From Kluyvera sp040932435 (GTDB lineage: Bacteria; Pseudomonadota; Gammaproteobacteria; Enterobacterales; Enterobacteriaceae), in assembly GCF_040932435.1 (NCBI RefSeq), contig NZ_JBFQGA010000004.1, forward strand, positions 310,001 through 374,000: a stretch of DNA of 64,000 bases. Direction: 5' to 3'. The translations under genes and the position numbers were made by a program. The notes under the pieces are model-generated. The model did not search any database. It saw only the letters and a program-made list of their open reading frames with translations, and was not told where the DNA came from. This document shows, in pieces, positions 8,854 through 17,572 of the stretch. Position 1 is the first letter of the stretch, and each line of letters begins with the position of its first letter.

Positions 8854-10998
8854 GTGTCCCGTACTATTATGCTGATCCCTACCGGAACCAGCGTCGGCCT
8901 GACCAGCGTCAGCCTTGGCGTTATCCGTGCTATGGAACGCAAAGGCGTTCGTCTGAGCGTCTTTAAACCTATCGCTCAGCCCCGCACCGGTGGCGATGCG
9001 CCAGACCAGACTACCACCATCGTTCGCGCAAGCTCTTCAACGACGACTGCCGCTGAACCGATGAAAATGTCCCACGTAGAAGCCCTGCTCTCCAGCAATC
9101 AGAAAGATGTGCTGATGGAAGAGATCATCGCTAACTACCACACCAACACCAAAGATGCCGAAGTGGTTCTGGTTGAAGGCCTGGTCCCAACCCGTAAGCA
9201 TCAGTTCGCTCAGTCTCTGAACTACGAAATCGCGAAAACGCTGAATGCGGAAATCGTCTTCGTGATGTCTCAGGGTACCGATACTCCAGAGCAACTGAAC
9301 GAGCGTATTGAACTGACTCGCAACAGCTTCGGCGGCACGAAAAACACCAACATTACCGGTGTTATCGTCAACAAGCTGAACGCACCAGTTGACGAACAAG
9401 GTCGCACTCGCCCGGATCTGTCTGAGATCTTCGACGACTCTTCCACCGCGAAAGTGATTAAAATCGATCCGGCCAAACTGCAAAGCACCAGCACTCTGCC
9501 GATTCTGGGCGCAGTGCCGTGGAGCTTCGATCTGATTGCTACCCGTGCAATCGATATGGCGCATCACCTGAACGCCACCGTACTGAACGAAGGCGACATC
9601 AATACCCGCCGCGTGAAGTCCGTGACCTTCTGTGCACGTAGCATCCCGCACATGCTGGAGCACTTCCGCGCAGGTTCCCTGCTGGTGACCTCCGCAGACC
9701 GTCCTGACGTTCTGGTTGCGGCATGCCTCGCAGCAATGAACGGCGTGGAAATCGGTGCCCTGCTGCTGACCGGCGGCTACGACATGGACCCACGTATCAG
9801 CAAACTGTGCGAACGCGCATTTGCTACCGGCCTGCCGGTATTCATGGTGAACACCAACACCTGGCAGACCTCCCTGAGCCTGCAGAGCTTCAACCTGGAA
9901 GTTCCGGTTGACGATCACGAGCGCATTGAGAAAGTTCAGGAATACGTTGCTAACTTCATCAACGCTGACTGGATTGAATCCCTGACCGCGACCTCCGAGC
10001 GCAGCCGTCGTCTGTCTCCACCTGCATTCCGCTACCAGCTGACTGAGCTGGCGCGTAAAGCCGGCAAACGCGTTGTTCTGCCAGAAGGCGACGAACCACG
10101 TACCGTTAAAGCGGCAGCTATCTGTGCTGAACGTGGTATCGCAACTTGCGTTCTGCTGGGCAACCCAGATGAAATCACCCGCGTTGCAGCGTCTCAGGGC
10201 GTTGAGCTGGGCGCTGGCGTAGAAATCGTCGATCCAGAAGTGGTTCGCGAAAGCTACGTGGCTCGTCTGGTCGAACTGCGTAAAAACAAAGGGATGACCG
10301 AAACCGTTGCCCGCGAACAGCTGGAAGACAACGTGGTTCTCGGTACCCTGATGCTGGAACAAGACGACGTTGACGGCCTGGTTTCCGGTGCGGTTCACAC
10401 CACAGCGAACACCATTCGTCCACCGCTGCAGCTTATCAAAACTGCACCGGGCAGCTCTCTGGTTTCTTCCGTGTTCTTCATGCTGCTGCCTGAACAGGTT
10501 TATGTCTACGGCGACTGCGCGATCAACCCAGATCCAACAGCAGAACAGCTGGCAGAAATCGCTATCCAGTCCGCAGACTCCGCGATTGCCTTCGGTATCG
10601 AACCACGCGTTGCGATGCTCTCCTACTCCACCGGCACCTCTGGTGCAGGTAGCGATGTAGAGAAAGTTCGTGAAGCGACTCGTCTGGCACAGGAAAAACG
10701 TCCTGACCTGATGATCGACGGTCCTCTGCAGTACGACGCCGCCGTTATGGCTGACGTAGCAAAATCCAAAGCACCGAACTCTCCGGTTGCAGGTCGCGCT
10801 ACCGTGTTCATCTTCCCAGACCTGAACACCGGTAACACCACCTACAAAGCGGTACAGCGTTCTGCCGACCTGATCTCCATCGGGCCAATGCTGCAGGGTA
10901 TGCGTAAGCCGGTGAACGACCTGTCTCGTGGCGCGCTGGTAGACGATATCGTCTACACCATCGCTCTGACCGCGATCCAGTCTTCACAGCAGCAGTAA
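8854..10998 (+). CDS. pta: Phosphate acetyltransferase Pta
   Basis: 714 residues from GTG at 8854, preceded by AAAGAGGAT. A longer frame from 8803 adds 17 residues that run through the ackA stem-loop and are unlike the family. It converts acetyl-CoA and phosphate to acetyl phosphate and CoA. Domains in order: an N-terminal P-loop-like BioD-type domain (LIPTGTSVGLTS), a central DRTGG domain (about 220-330), and the C-terminal phosphotransacetylase domain (about 390-714) with LPEGDEPRTVKAAA and SYSTGTSGAG. It works with AckA and sets acetyl-phosphate levels. Confidence 0.97.
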   Translation: MSRTIMLIPTGTSVGLTSVSLGVIRAMERKGVRLSVFKPIAQPRTGGDAPDQTTTIVRASSSTTTAAEPMKMSHVEALLSSNQKDVLMEEIIANYHTNTKDAEVVLVEGLVPTRKHQFAQSLNYEIAKTLNAEIVFVMSQGTDTPEQLNERIELTRNSFGGTKNTNITGVIVNKLNAPVDEQGRTRPDLSEIFDDSSTAKVIKIDPAKLQSTSTLPILGAVPWSFDLIATRAIDMAHHLNATVLNEGDINTRRVKSVTFCARSIPHMLEHFRAGSLLVTSADRPDVLVAACLAAMNGVEIGALLLTGGYDMDPRISKLCERAFATGLPVFMVNTNTWQTSLSLQSFNLEVPVDDHERIEKVQEYVANFINADWIESLTATSERSRRLSPPAFRYQLTELARKAGKRVVLPEGDEPRTVKAAAICAERGIATCVLLGNPDEITRVAASQGVELGAGVEIVDPEVVRESYVARLVELRKNKGMTETVAREQLEDNVVLGTLMLEQDDVDGLVSGAVHTTANTIRPPLQLIKTAPGSSLVSSVFFMLLPEQVYVYGDCAINPDPTAEQLAEIAIQSADSAIAFGIEPRVAMLSYSTGTSGAGSDVEKVREATRLAQEKRPDLMIDGPLQYDAAVMADVAKSKAPNSPVAGRATVFIFPDLNTGNTTYKAVQRSADLISIGPMLQGMRKPVNDLSRGALVDDIVYTIALTAIQSSQQQ

Positions 10999-11040
10999 TC
11001 GTCCCTTTGCCACCCGTTCGCGGGTGGTTATAAGGCGAAA

Positions 11041-11079
11041 AAAAAATCCGGAAGCGGGAAACCGTTCCGGATTTTTTTA
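11041..11079. terminator. Bidirectional terminator between pta and yfcD
   Basis: A stem of ATCCGGAA and TTCCGGAT flanked by A6 on the left and T7 on the right, so it works in both directions. It separates convergent pta and yfcD. In E. coli yfcC lies at this point; here there is room only for the terminator. Confidence 0.88.
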
Positions 11080-11098
11080 TGTCTGCGGTGCGGCCAAT

Positions 11099-11644
11099 TT
11101 ACTCGGCTTCTTCCTCAACATTCGCTTCATTGTTCGTGTTGCGGGTCATCCACAGCGCCAGCGCCTTAAGCGAGTCATCGGTGAAGTCATCGCAGCGAGC
11201 GGTGATCTCTTCCGGTGTCATCCAGCGAACTTCGCTGACTTCTTCTTCTTGCAGAGCAAATGGCCCGTGGGATACACAGCTAAACAGGCTTCCCCATACG
11301 CGGCAGTTCTTATCTTCAAAATAAAACTGACCGTGATCGGCAAACGGCACGCCAGCAATCCCTAACTCTTCTTCCGCCTCGCGGCGAGCGGAGTCCAGCA
11401 ACTGCTCATCAGCCTGGACAACACCCCCAGCGGTGGCATCCAGCATCCCCGGCTGGTAGTCTTTCGTCTGCGTGCGACGCTGCACCAGAATTTTCCCCAT
11501 GCCGTCATGGACGACGATGTAGGTTGCCCGGTGGCGCAGGCACTGCGCGCGCATTTGTTCACGGCTCGCCTGCGCGACGACCTCATTGTCTTCGTTGACA
11601 ATATCGACCCATTCCGTGCTTGCCAAATGATTCTGCTCGACCAT
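11099..11644 (-). CDS. yfcD: Nudix hydrolase YfcD
   Basis: 181 residues. The Nudix box is complete: GGVVQADE, then seven residues, then REAEEELGI, matching GX5EX7REUXEEXGU. The protein resembles isopentenyl-diphosphate isomerase-type Nudix enzymes, but the substrate is unknown. An acidic C-terminal tail follows. It ends at the pta terminator and starts 56 bp from yfcE, both on the minus strand. Confidence 0.93.
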   Translation of the reverse strand: MVEQNHLASTEWVDIVNEDNEVVAQASREQMRAQCLRHRATYIVVHDGMGKILVQRRTQTKDYQPGMLDATAGGVVQADEQLLDSARREAEEELGIAGVPFADHGQFYFEDKNCRVWGSLFSCVSHGPFALQEEEVSEVRWMTPEEITARCDDFTDDSLKALALWMTRNTNNEANVEEEAE

Positions 11645-11700
11645 CAGAAAACCTTAAATTGAAAGCGCTCTTGCGGCGCGTTTTATAATAGATGGGTAAC

Positions 11701-12252
11701 TTACGGATTAATAGCGACCTCTGCAATAACCCGCTGATCATTGAGTGCTAAAACTTGCAGATTGCTTCCGTCCAACAGCCCGTAGCTTGCAGCAAAACCA
11801 CCTTTAGGAATGCTAACCGAACCGGGATTAAATAAGAATATCTCACCGCGCTTTTCTGCCACCGGCAGGTGCGTATGGCCAAAAATCAGCACATCGCCGG
11901 ACGCCAGCGGTGGGAGATTGTCAGGTCCATAAAGGTGTCCGTGGGTCAGGAATAACCTCTGCCTTTCCGTTAACACCTGCTGCCAAGCGGCAGTGATGGG
12001 AAAGTGGAGAAGCATCTGGTCCACTTCGCTATCGCAGTTGCCGCGAACGGCAATAATTCGCTCTGCCACGCTGTTCAGACGCTCGGCGACCTGGGCGGGC
12101 GCATATCCTTCCGGGAGCGCGTTTCGCGGCCCATGATTAAGCACATCGCCCAGAATCACCAGCCATTTTGCGCCGCTGTTCGCAAACAACGTAAGAACGC
12201 GCTCCGCTGCGGGCAACGAGCCATGAATATCCGATGCAAACATCAGCTTCAT
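11701..12252 (-). CDS. yfcE: Calcineurin-type phosphodiesterase YfcE
   Basis: 183 residues. Metallophosphoesterase signatures run in order: SDIHGS (metal ligands D8 and H10), GDVLNHG, RGNCD, and GHTH near the C-terminus. Family members cleave phosphodiesters with Mn2+; the natural substrate is not established. Same strand as yfcD and yfcF. Confidence 0.94.
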   Translation of the reverse strand: MKLMFASDIHGSLPAAERVLTLFANSGAKWLVILGDVLNHGPRNALPEGYAPAQVAERLNSVAERIIAVRGNCDSEVDQMLLHFPITAAWQQVLTERQRLFLTHGHLYGPDNLPPLASGDVLIFGHTHLPVAEKRGEIFLFNPGSVSIPKGGFAASYGLLDGSNLQVLALNDQRVIAEVAINP

Positions 12253-12308
12253 TAATCAAATCCCTACAATAAAAGTCCCTGCTATCATAATGGATTACAT
12301 CTTACTTT

Positions 12309-12953
12309 TCAGCCTACACGTTTGACTGATAACGCCGCATACCGCTGTACGGAGGCACGCTGCCACTGGAAAGCGGCATAGTCAGCCAGCATTTCCGGAA
12401 CATCGTCACCGTTGAGCACTAGGCGATTAAGCATTAACGCGAGGTCACTATCGGCGATACACCATTCACCAAACAGATTCTGGTTACCGTGAGCAAGAAG
12501 CACGCTGGCGGTGTCAAACAGTTTAGCCGCGCTTTGACGCCCAGCTTCGCTCAAAGGTGCTTTTTTCACCCCGGCAAAAACGACTTCAGTGGAACGCTCT
12601 TCTCGGATTGGCATCAGGTCGCTGCGCAGCCAAGCTTGAACCTGGCGGGCGCGAGCGCGTTTTTTCAGATCATGAGGATACAAACGCTCCCATTCAGGAG
12701 GCGCAAAACGTTCGTCAAGATATTCGGTAATGGCAGAAGATTCGCTCAGTTCAAATCCATCGACATCGAGCAATGGCACCCGACGGGTGGCGTTATACCC
12801 TTTCCATCCCGGCTTTAGATGTTCACCGACACCAAGATTGACAGTTTTGAGAGTGAATGGCAGCCCCTTTTCCTTCAGGGCAATGTACACGGACATCACG
12901 TAAGGGGAGAAAAAATCAGAGTCTGACCAAAGCGTTATCACAGGCTGGCTCAT
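12309..12953 (-). CDS. yfcF: Glutathione S-transferase YfcF
   Basis: 214 residues, with a thioredoxin-like N-terminal domain (about 5-80) containing the conserved ELSESSAITEYLDERF segment that binds the glutathione gamma-glutamyl group, and an all-helical C-terminal domain. It is a GST homologue with peroxide-protective activity reported in E. coli. In E. coli the related yfcG follows; here 225 non-coding bases lead straight to folX, so yfcG is absent. Confidence 0.92.
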   Translation of the reverse strand: MSQPVITLWSDSDFFSPYVMSVYIALKEKGLPFTLKTVNLGVGEHLKPGWKGYNATRRVPLLDVDGFELSESSAITEYLDERFAPPEWERLYPHDLKKRARARQVQAWLRSDLMPIREERSTEVVFAGVKKAPLSEAGRQSAAKLFDTASVLLAHGNQNLFGEWCIADSDLALMLNRLVLNGDDVPEMLADYAAFQWQRASVQRYAALSVKRVG

Positions 12954-13178
12954 AGCGCGTCCTCAATCACAAACAAAAGATGCACGAACGATAGGCGCTG
13001 AAAATGAATGCCCATCTAACATAATAGCCAAAATAACCTGTCTACCCAGCGATGTCACTTGCCCACAACATGAGGATTTTGCAATCAGCCCCCCTTTATT
13101 TTGGCGTCAGACACTGCTGCGATAAAGAGGCTTTCGTGTATGATGCAGAAACAACAAAAAGTAAGGAGATTACCTGCA

Positions 13179-13541
13179 ATGTCTCAGTCCAACGCCATTA
13201 TTCGTATTAAAAACCTCCGCCTGCGGACGTTTATCGGCATTAAAGAAGAAGAGATTGCCAACCGCCAGGACGTGGTCATCAACATTGAAATTCGCTATCC
13301 GGCCGAAAAGGCGCGCAATAGCGAAGACATTAACGATGCGCTGAACTACCGAACGATTACCAAGAGCATTATTCGCCACGTGGAGAATAACCGATTCTCT
13401 TTGCTAGAAAAATTAACTCAGGATGTGCTCGATATCGCACGCGAACATCACTGGGTCACTTATGCTGAAGTGGAGATCGATAAAGTTCACGCGCTACGCT
13501 ATGCCGATTCGGTATCCATTACCTTAAGCTGGCAACGCTAG
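13179..13541 (+). CDS. folX: Dihydroneopterin triphosphate 2'-epimerase FolX
   Basis: 120 residues from ATG at 13179 (MSQSNAIIRIKNLRLRTF), preceded by TAAGGAG. An upstream ATG at 13101 would add 26 residues that are not family-like. It epimerises 7,8-dihydroneopterin triphosphate at C2'. FolB-type fold with GIKEEEI near the N-terminus and a conserved catalytic Lys in VEIDKVHALRYADSVS. Followed by yfcH 23 bp later, likely one transcript. Confidence 0.95.
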   Translation: MSQSNAIIRIKNLRLRTFIGIKEEEIANRQDVVINIEIRYPAEKARNSEDINDALNYRTITKSIIRHVENNRFSLLEKLTQDVLDIAREHHWVTYAEVEIDKVHALRYADSVSITLSWQR

Positions 13542-13564
13542 GCGCTCCTTCGCTGGGAGGTCGC

Positions 13565-14467
13565 ATGAAGATTCTGATAACCGGTGGCACCGGCCTCATT
13601 GGCCGTCATCTTATTGTGCGGTTATTAACGCTGGGCCACGCGGTCTGTGTGGTCACGCGTTCTCCAGAAAAAGCGCGCCAGAGACTCGATGGGCGCGTTG
13701 AGATTTGGCCCGGACTACAGAATATTTCATCACTTGACGGTATCGATGCCGTCATTAATCTTGCCGGTGAGCCCATTGCCGACAAGCGTTGGACTGAGGC
13801 GCAAAAGCAGAAACTTTGCGACAGCCGTTGGATCCTAACCCAGCGCATTAGCGAGTTGATACAGGCCAGCGCCACCCCGCCTGCGGTGCTGATTTCCGGC
13901 TCAGCTACAGGCTATTATGGCGATCTCGGTGAAGTGGTCGTCACCGAAGAAGAGCCACCGCATAACGAGTTTACCCATAAACTGTGCGCACGCTGGGAGC
14001 AAATTGCCTGCAGCGCGCAAAGTGAGCATACCCGAGTCTGCCTGCTGCGAACCGGGGTTGTTCTCGCCGCCAAAGGCGGAATTCTGGGGAAAATGCTCCC
14101 CCCGTTTAAGCTAGGTCTCGGTGGCCCTATCGGCAACGGTCGGCAGTATCTAGCATGGATACACATCGACGATATGGTCAACGGCATTCTCTGGCTGCTC
14201 GATAACGATCTCCGGGGACCATTTAACATGGTTTCACCCTATCCGGTCCGCAACGAGCAGTTCGCCCATGCGCTGGGACATGCCTTAGATCGCCCGGCAA
14301 TTTTACGCGTGCCAGCCAGCGCAATGCGCCTATTGATGGGAGAGTCTTCCGTGCTGGTTCTCGGCGGCCAGCGGGCGCTACCTAAACGGCTGGAGGCTGC
14401 TGGATTCAGTTTCCGCTGGTACGACTTGGACCAAGCGCTGGAAAATATTCTCGGTAAGCGACGCTGA
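13565..14467 (+). CDS. yfcH: NAD-dependent epimerase-like SDR protein YfcH
   Basis: 300 residues. N-terminal Rossmann motif GGTGLIG (residues 7-13), conserved NLAGEPIADKRW, and SGSATGYYGD containing the Tyr of the short-chain dehydrogenase site; a DUF1731-type C-terminus (LGGQRALPKRLEAAGFSF) completes the TIGR01777-type family. The substrate is unknown. The start follows GGGAGGTCGC, a strong ribosome binding site. Confidence 0.93.
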   Translation: MKILITGGTGLIGRHLIVRLLTLGHAVCVVTRSPEKARQRLDGRVEIWPGLQNISSLDGIDAVINLAGEPIADKRWTEAQKQKLCDSRWILTQRISELIQASATPPAVLISGSATGYYGDLGEVVVTEEEPPHNEFTHKLCARWEQIACSAQSEHTRVCLLRTGVVLAAKGGILGKMLPPFKLGLGGPIGNGRQYLAWIHIDDMVNGILWLLDNDLRGPFNMVSPYPVRNEQFAHALGHALDRPAILRVPASAMRLLMGESSVLVLGGQRALPKRLEAAGFSFRWYDLDQALENILGKRR

Positions 14468-14618
14468 TTGCTGCGGTGATGGCGTCTTTGCTATCACCGC
14501 CTTTCTTTCTGGAAGTCCCCTCGCATTTCATTACTCCCTCTCATTAACCCATTTGCTAAACGTGAGCTCGATTCCAACGTGAATCATCACCGTTTGTCAT
14601 AACGGCGCGTGGACAAAT

Positions 14619-14831
14619 ATGCAGCAAATGACCGTTGACATTCGTCAACATCAGGTAAATACTTTGCGGGATACATTGATGAAGGAACATCCGGATAAAC
14701 ATATCAGAGCAGCCATTGAATATGCACTTGATCATGGCTGGCTATTCCACGGAGGGGGCAAAAGCGCGCACTGTTTTGGGCGACTAAAATGCGGTATTGC
14801 TGAACACCGCGAACATATGATGAGTGTCTGA
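14619..14831 (+). CDS. HicA-like small toxin candidate, interrupted by an in-frame TGA
   Basis: 70 residues to the TGA at 14829-14831. The segment HIRAAIEYALDHGWLFHGGGKSAHCFGRL has the shape of HicA-type mRNA interferase domains (helix, then Gly-rich strand with the K-S-x-H-x-F pattern). The same frame continues past the TGA for 27 more sense codons to a TAG at 14913-14915, only 12 bases before the next gene. Intact relatives, as I recall them, have Trp at the stop position. So this is probably a nonsense-mutated gene, or less likely a readthrough case. The first three codons may be untranslated; a second ATG lies at codon 4. Confidence 0.6.
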   Translation: MQQMTVDIRQHQVNTLRDTLMKEHPDKHIRAAIEYALDHGWLFHGGGKSAHCFGRLKCGIAEHREHMMSV

Positions 14832-14927
14832 TCTACGCCGGCGGTACCGCTGCATCATGCGCGACAAATTATGCGTATGGTTGACAGCTGCCAGCCTAAA
14901 TACGCGAAACAATAGGGACAAGGAACG

Positions 14928-15485
14928 ATGCCGTTATTTAATTTTACCCTGACGCTTTCCGGCGTCACTAGCAACACACAGGGGCTGGAAGATGCGCTGT
15001 ATGCCGCGCACTGTAACGATGCCTTAATCTGCTTTTATGGCACCGCGGTGTACCTCGATTTTGACCGCGAAAGCGACACTCTGGAGCAGGCGATACTCTC
15101 CGCCATTAAGGATATTGAATCTGCATCCGCGCTGGATGCTCGCGTTGAATCCGTAGACGCCACGTTGGTTGGGTTAAGCGACATCGCTGAGCTTACCGGC
15201 GTTTCCCGGCAGGCTATCTCATTGCTAAAAGATGGCGCTCGTGGCACGGGGCAGTTTCCCGGCCCGATACAACGGGTGAAGGGCAGCTCTCCGTTATGGC
15301 GCTGGCAAACCATCGTTGAATGGCTGATTGCAGAAGGTCGGATACCGGCAGATTCCCCTATGGCGGCCCACGCGCAAACGCTCGATAGCCTGAATTTGGC
15401 GCTACAGCTGCGCGCATCTCGGGAGAGCCAAACGGTGCTTCACTATTTTCAGGGGCTAAACAGCCGCCTGCTGCCAGGCAGTTAA
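14928..15485 (+). CDS. Helix-turn-helix DNA-binding protein, probable antitoxin of the pair
   Basis: 185 residues. An alpha/beta N-terminal domain (about 1-75) is followed by a clear helix-turn-helix (LVGLSDIAELTGVSRQAISL, about residues 84-103), then a Trp-rich WRWQTIVEWL segment and a helical tail. The start follows GGGACAAGGA. It lies 12 bp beyond the extended frame of the preceding HicA-like gene, the order and spacing of a toxin-antitoxin operon. A role as autorepressing antitoxin is inferred; it could equally be an orphan regulator now that its partner is interrupted. Confidence 0.6.
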   Translation: MPLFNFTLTLSGVTSNTQGLEDALYAAHCNDALICFYGTAVYLDFDRESDTLEQAILSAIKDIESASALDARVESVDATLVGLSDIAELTGVSRQAISLLKDGARGTGQFPGPIQRVKGSSPLWRWQTIVEWLIAEGRIPADSPMAAHAQTLDSLNLALQLRASRESQTVLHYFQGLNSRLLPGS

Positions 15486-15548
15486 CCCCCTGTTATTGCG
15501 GTCATTCAGGTGCTAAGGTAATTCTTTATTGCGCTTACCGGCATTCTG

Positions 15549-16061
15549 ATGGCAACTCTTAACACCGCACGTTTATTGCTTTCACCCTTCACGGAACTCG
15601 ACTGGCTTTTTTTCCTCTCACTTCGACAAAACCCTGAAGTGATGCGCTTTATGGGAGAAGTGCTGGATGAAGAGGCCATTCGTGGGGTGTTTAGGCATCG
15701 ATGTAACGAGCCTGGAATATTCGTCATCCGCGATGCGAGCGGGGCTGCCATTGGGGATATTGGTCTGAGAGTCAGCCACAAATATCCGCATGAAGCTGAC
15801 GTCGGGTACGCGTTATTGCCGCAGGCTCAAGGCAAGGGGTATGCCAGCGAAGCGCTCAACACCATCTGCGACTACGGTTTTGGCACGCTTGCACTGAATG
15901 CCATCAATGCATGGGTGTTGGCCGATAATCATGGTTCGTCACGGCTGTTAGAAAAACGGGGTTTTGTCCGTACACAGGTACTGGAAAAAGCGTATCAGCT
16001 TCATGGCAGGTATTACGACGATTGGGTATACCGACTGGAAAACGCCCCTACGACAAAGTAA
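15549..16061 (+). CDS. GNAT-family N-acetyltransferase (RimJ/RimL type)
   Basis: 170 residues. RimJ/RimL-like pattern: N-terminal LNTARLLLSPFTELDW, an acceptor-side GDIGLRV strand, the acetyl-CoA pyrophosphate loop QGKGYASEAL, and the NHGSSRLLEKRGFV motif typical of ribosomal-protein and small-molecule acetyltransferases. The acceptor cannot be named. It is convergent with hisP, ending 13 bp away. It is not part of the E. coli gene order here. Confidence 0.85.
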   Translation: MATLNTARLLLSPFTELDWLFFLSLRQNPEVMRFMGEVLDEEAIRGVFRHRCNEPGIFVIRDASGAAIGDIGLRVSHKYPHEADVGYALLPQAQGKGYASEALNTICDYGFGTLALNAINAWVLADNHGSSRLLEKRGFVRTQVLEKAYQLHGRYYDDWVYRLENAPTTK

Positions 16062-16074
16062 GGGCAATAGTGAC

Positions 16075-16851
16075 TTATTTCAGCGCACCGCTCAGGAACT
16101 GCTGTAGGCGTGCGCTTTTCGGGTTACCAAATACCTCATCCGGTGCGCCCTCTTCCTCAATTTTACCTTGGTGAAGGAAAATCACATGCGAGGAAACATG
16201 GCGAGCGAAGCCCATTTCATGGGTCACCACCACCATCGTTTTTCCCTCTTCCGCCAGTTTTTGCATGATCCGCAGAACTTCACCGACAAGCTCAGGATCC
16301 AGCGCAGAAGTCGGCTCATCAAAGAGCAGCACTTCCGGCTCCATCGCCAGCGCACGGGCAATAGAAACACGCTGTTGCTGACCTCCAGAAAGATGCACCG
16401 GGTATTTAATCTGCTGGCGTTCATCAATACCCACTTTCGCGAGGTATTTCATCGCCCGCTCGCGGGCTTCCTGCTTACTCAGCCCCAGAACTTGAATAGG
16501 CGCTTCCATCACGTTCTCCAGCACCGTCATATGGCTCCAGAGATTAAAGTGTTGGAAGACCATCGTCAGACGAGTGCGCAGCATCCGCAGCTGGTTTTTA
16601 TCCGCAACCTTGAGCTGACCATCGGTATCGCGCACGAGGCCGATATTCTGCCCGTTGACGATTATGGAGCCTTCACTCGGTTTTTCGAGGAAGTTGATGC
16701 AGCGAAGGAAGGTACTTTTGCCCGATCCGGATGAGCCGATAATGCTTATCACATCACCCGCCGCCGCATTAAGCGAGACGCCCTTCAGCACTTCCTGCTC
16801 GCCATAGCGTTTGTGCAGGTCGATTACATTAAGTTTTTTATCAGACATCAT
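16075..16851 (-). CDS. hisP: Histidine/LAO ABC importer ATPase HisP
   Basis: 258 residues (a Met-Met start makes the first residue ambiguous). It is the cytosolic ATPase that drives the HisQM channel. Walker A GSSGSGKST at 39-47, Q-loop VFQHFN, signature LSGGQQQR, Walker B LLFDEPTSALD and H-loop THEMGF are all intact. It is the last gene of hisJQMP, 4 bp after hisM. Confidence 0.97.
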   Translation of the reverse strand: MMSDKKLNVIDLHKRYGEQEVLKGVSLNAAAGDVISIIGSSGSGKSTFLRCINFLEKPSEGSIIVNGQNIGLVRDTDGQLKVADKNQLRMLRTRLTMVFQHFNLWSHMTVLENVMEAPIQVLGLSKQEARERAMKYLAKVGIDERQQIKYPVHLSGGQQQRVSIARALAMEPEVLLFDEPTSALDPELVGEVLRIMQKLAEEGKTMVVVTHEMGFARHVSSHVIFLHQGKIEEEGAPDEVFGNPKSARLQQFLSGALK

Positions 16852-16855
16852 ATTC

Positions 16856-17572
16856 TCAGTGCGTAGAAGACGGTTTCATATGCTGTAACCAGCGCTTTTC
16901 CGCTTTGCGGAACAGACTTATCAAGACATACGAAATGATCAAGTACAGTACGGCCGCAATCCCAAAGGCGGTAAAGGGCTGATAGGTCGCGGAGTTAATA
17001 TCGCGGGCAATTTTCAGCAGGTCGGGCACCGTCGCGGTAAACGCCAGCGCCGTCGAGTGCAGCATCAGGATCACTTCGTTGCTGTAGGCCGGCAACGCAA
17101 TACGCAATGCCGATGGCAGGATAATGCAGCGATAGAGCTTAAACGACGAGAAGCCGTAGGCCCGAGCCGCCTCTATTTCACCAGCAGGTACCGAACGAAT
17201 GGCACCGGCAAAAATCTCGGTGGTGTAAGCGCAGGTATTGAGCGTTAAGGCCAACACCGTACAGTTCAGGCCGCTGCGGAAAAAGGCATTAAGCATCTCG
17301 GTGCCTTTGACGATTTCCAGCGTATACATCCCGGAATAGAACACCAACAGCTGCACATACAGCGGCGTGCCGCGAAAAATGTAGGTAAACAGCCAGACTG
17401 GGAATTTGATGTACTTATTGCTGGAAACGCGCGCAATGGCGAGGAAAAGCGCCATAAAACCGCCCATCACCACCGACAACACCAGCAGCCAAAGGGTAAT
17501 GGCCACGCCGGTAAAACGATAGCCGTCGCTCCACAGCAGCGATTTCCAGTACTCCTGAATAATCTCAATCAC
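16856..17572 (-). CDS. hisM: Histidine/LAO ABC importer permease HisM
   Basis: 238 residues, about five transmembrane helices. The EAA loop that docks the ATPase is visible (AGEIEAARAYGFSSFKLYR). It pairs with HisQ to form the inner-membrane channel. Its start overlaps the hisQ stop by 4 bases (ATGA), indicating translational coupling. Confidence 0.96.
   Translation of the reverse strand: MIEIIQEYWKSLLWSDGYRFTGVAITLWLLVLSVVMGGFMALFLAIARVSSNKYIKFPVWLFTYIFRGTPLYVQLLVFYSGMYTLEIVKGTEMLNAFFRSGLNCTVLALTLNTCAYTTEIFAGAIRSVPAGEIEAARAYGFSSFKLYRCIILPSALRIALPAYSNEVILMLHSTALAFTATVPDLLKIARDINSATYQPFTAFGIAAVLYLIISYVLISLFRKAEKRWLQHMKPSSTH

Noticed and set aside
9037..10398. 453-codon open frame on the minus strand inside pta
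   Set aside because: It is the mirror of a highly codon-biased gene; pta matches its family over the whole length and the antisense product has no recognisable domain.
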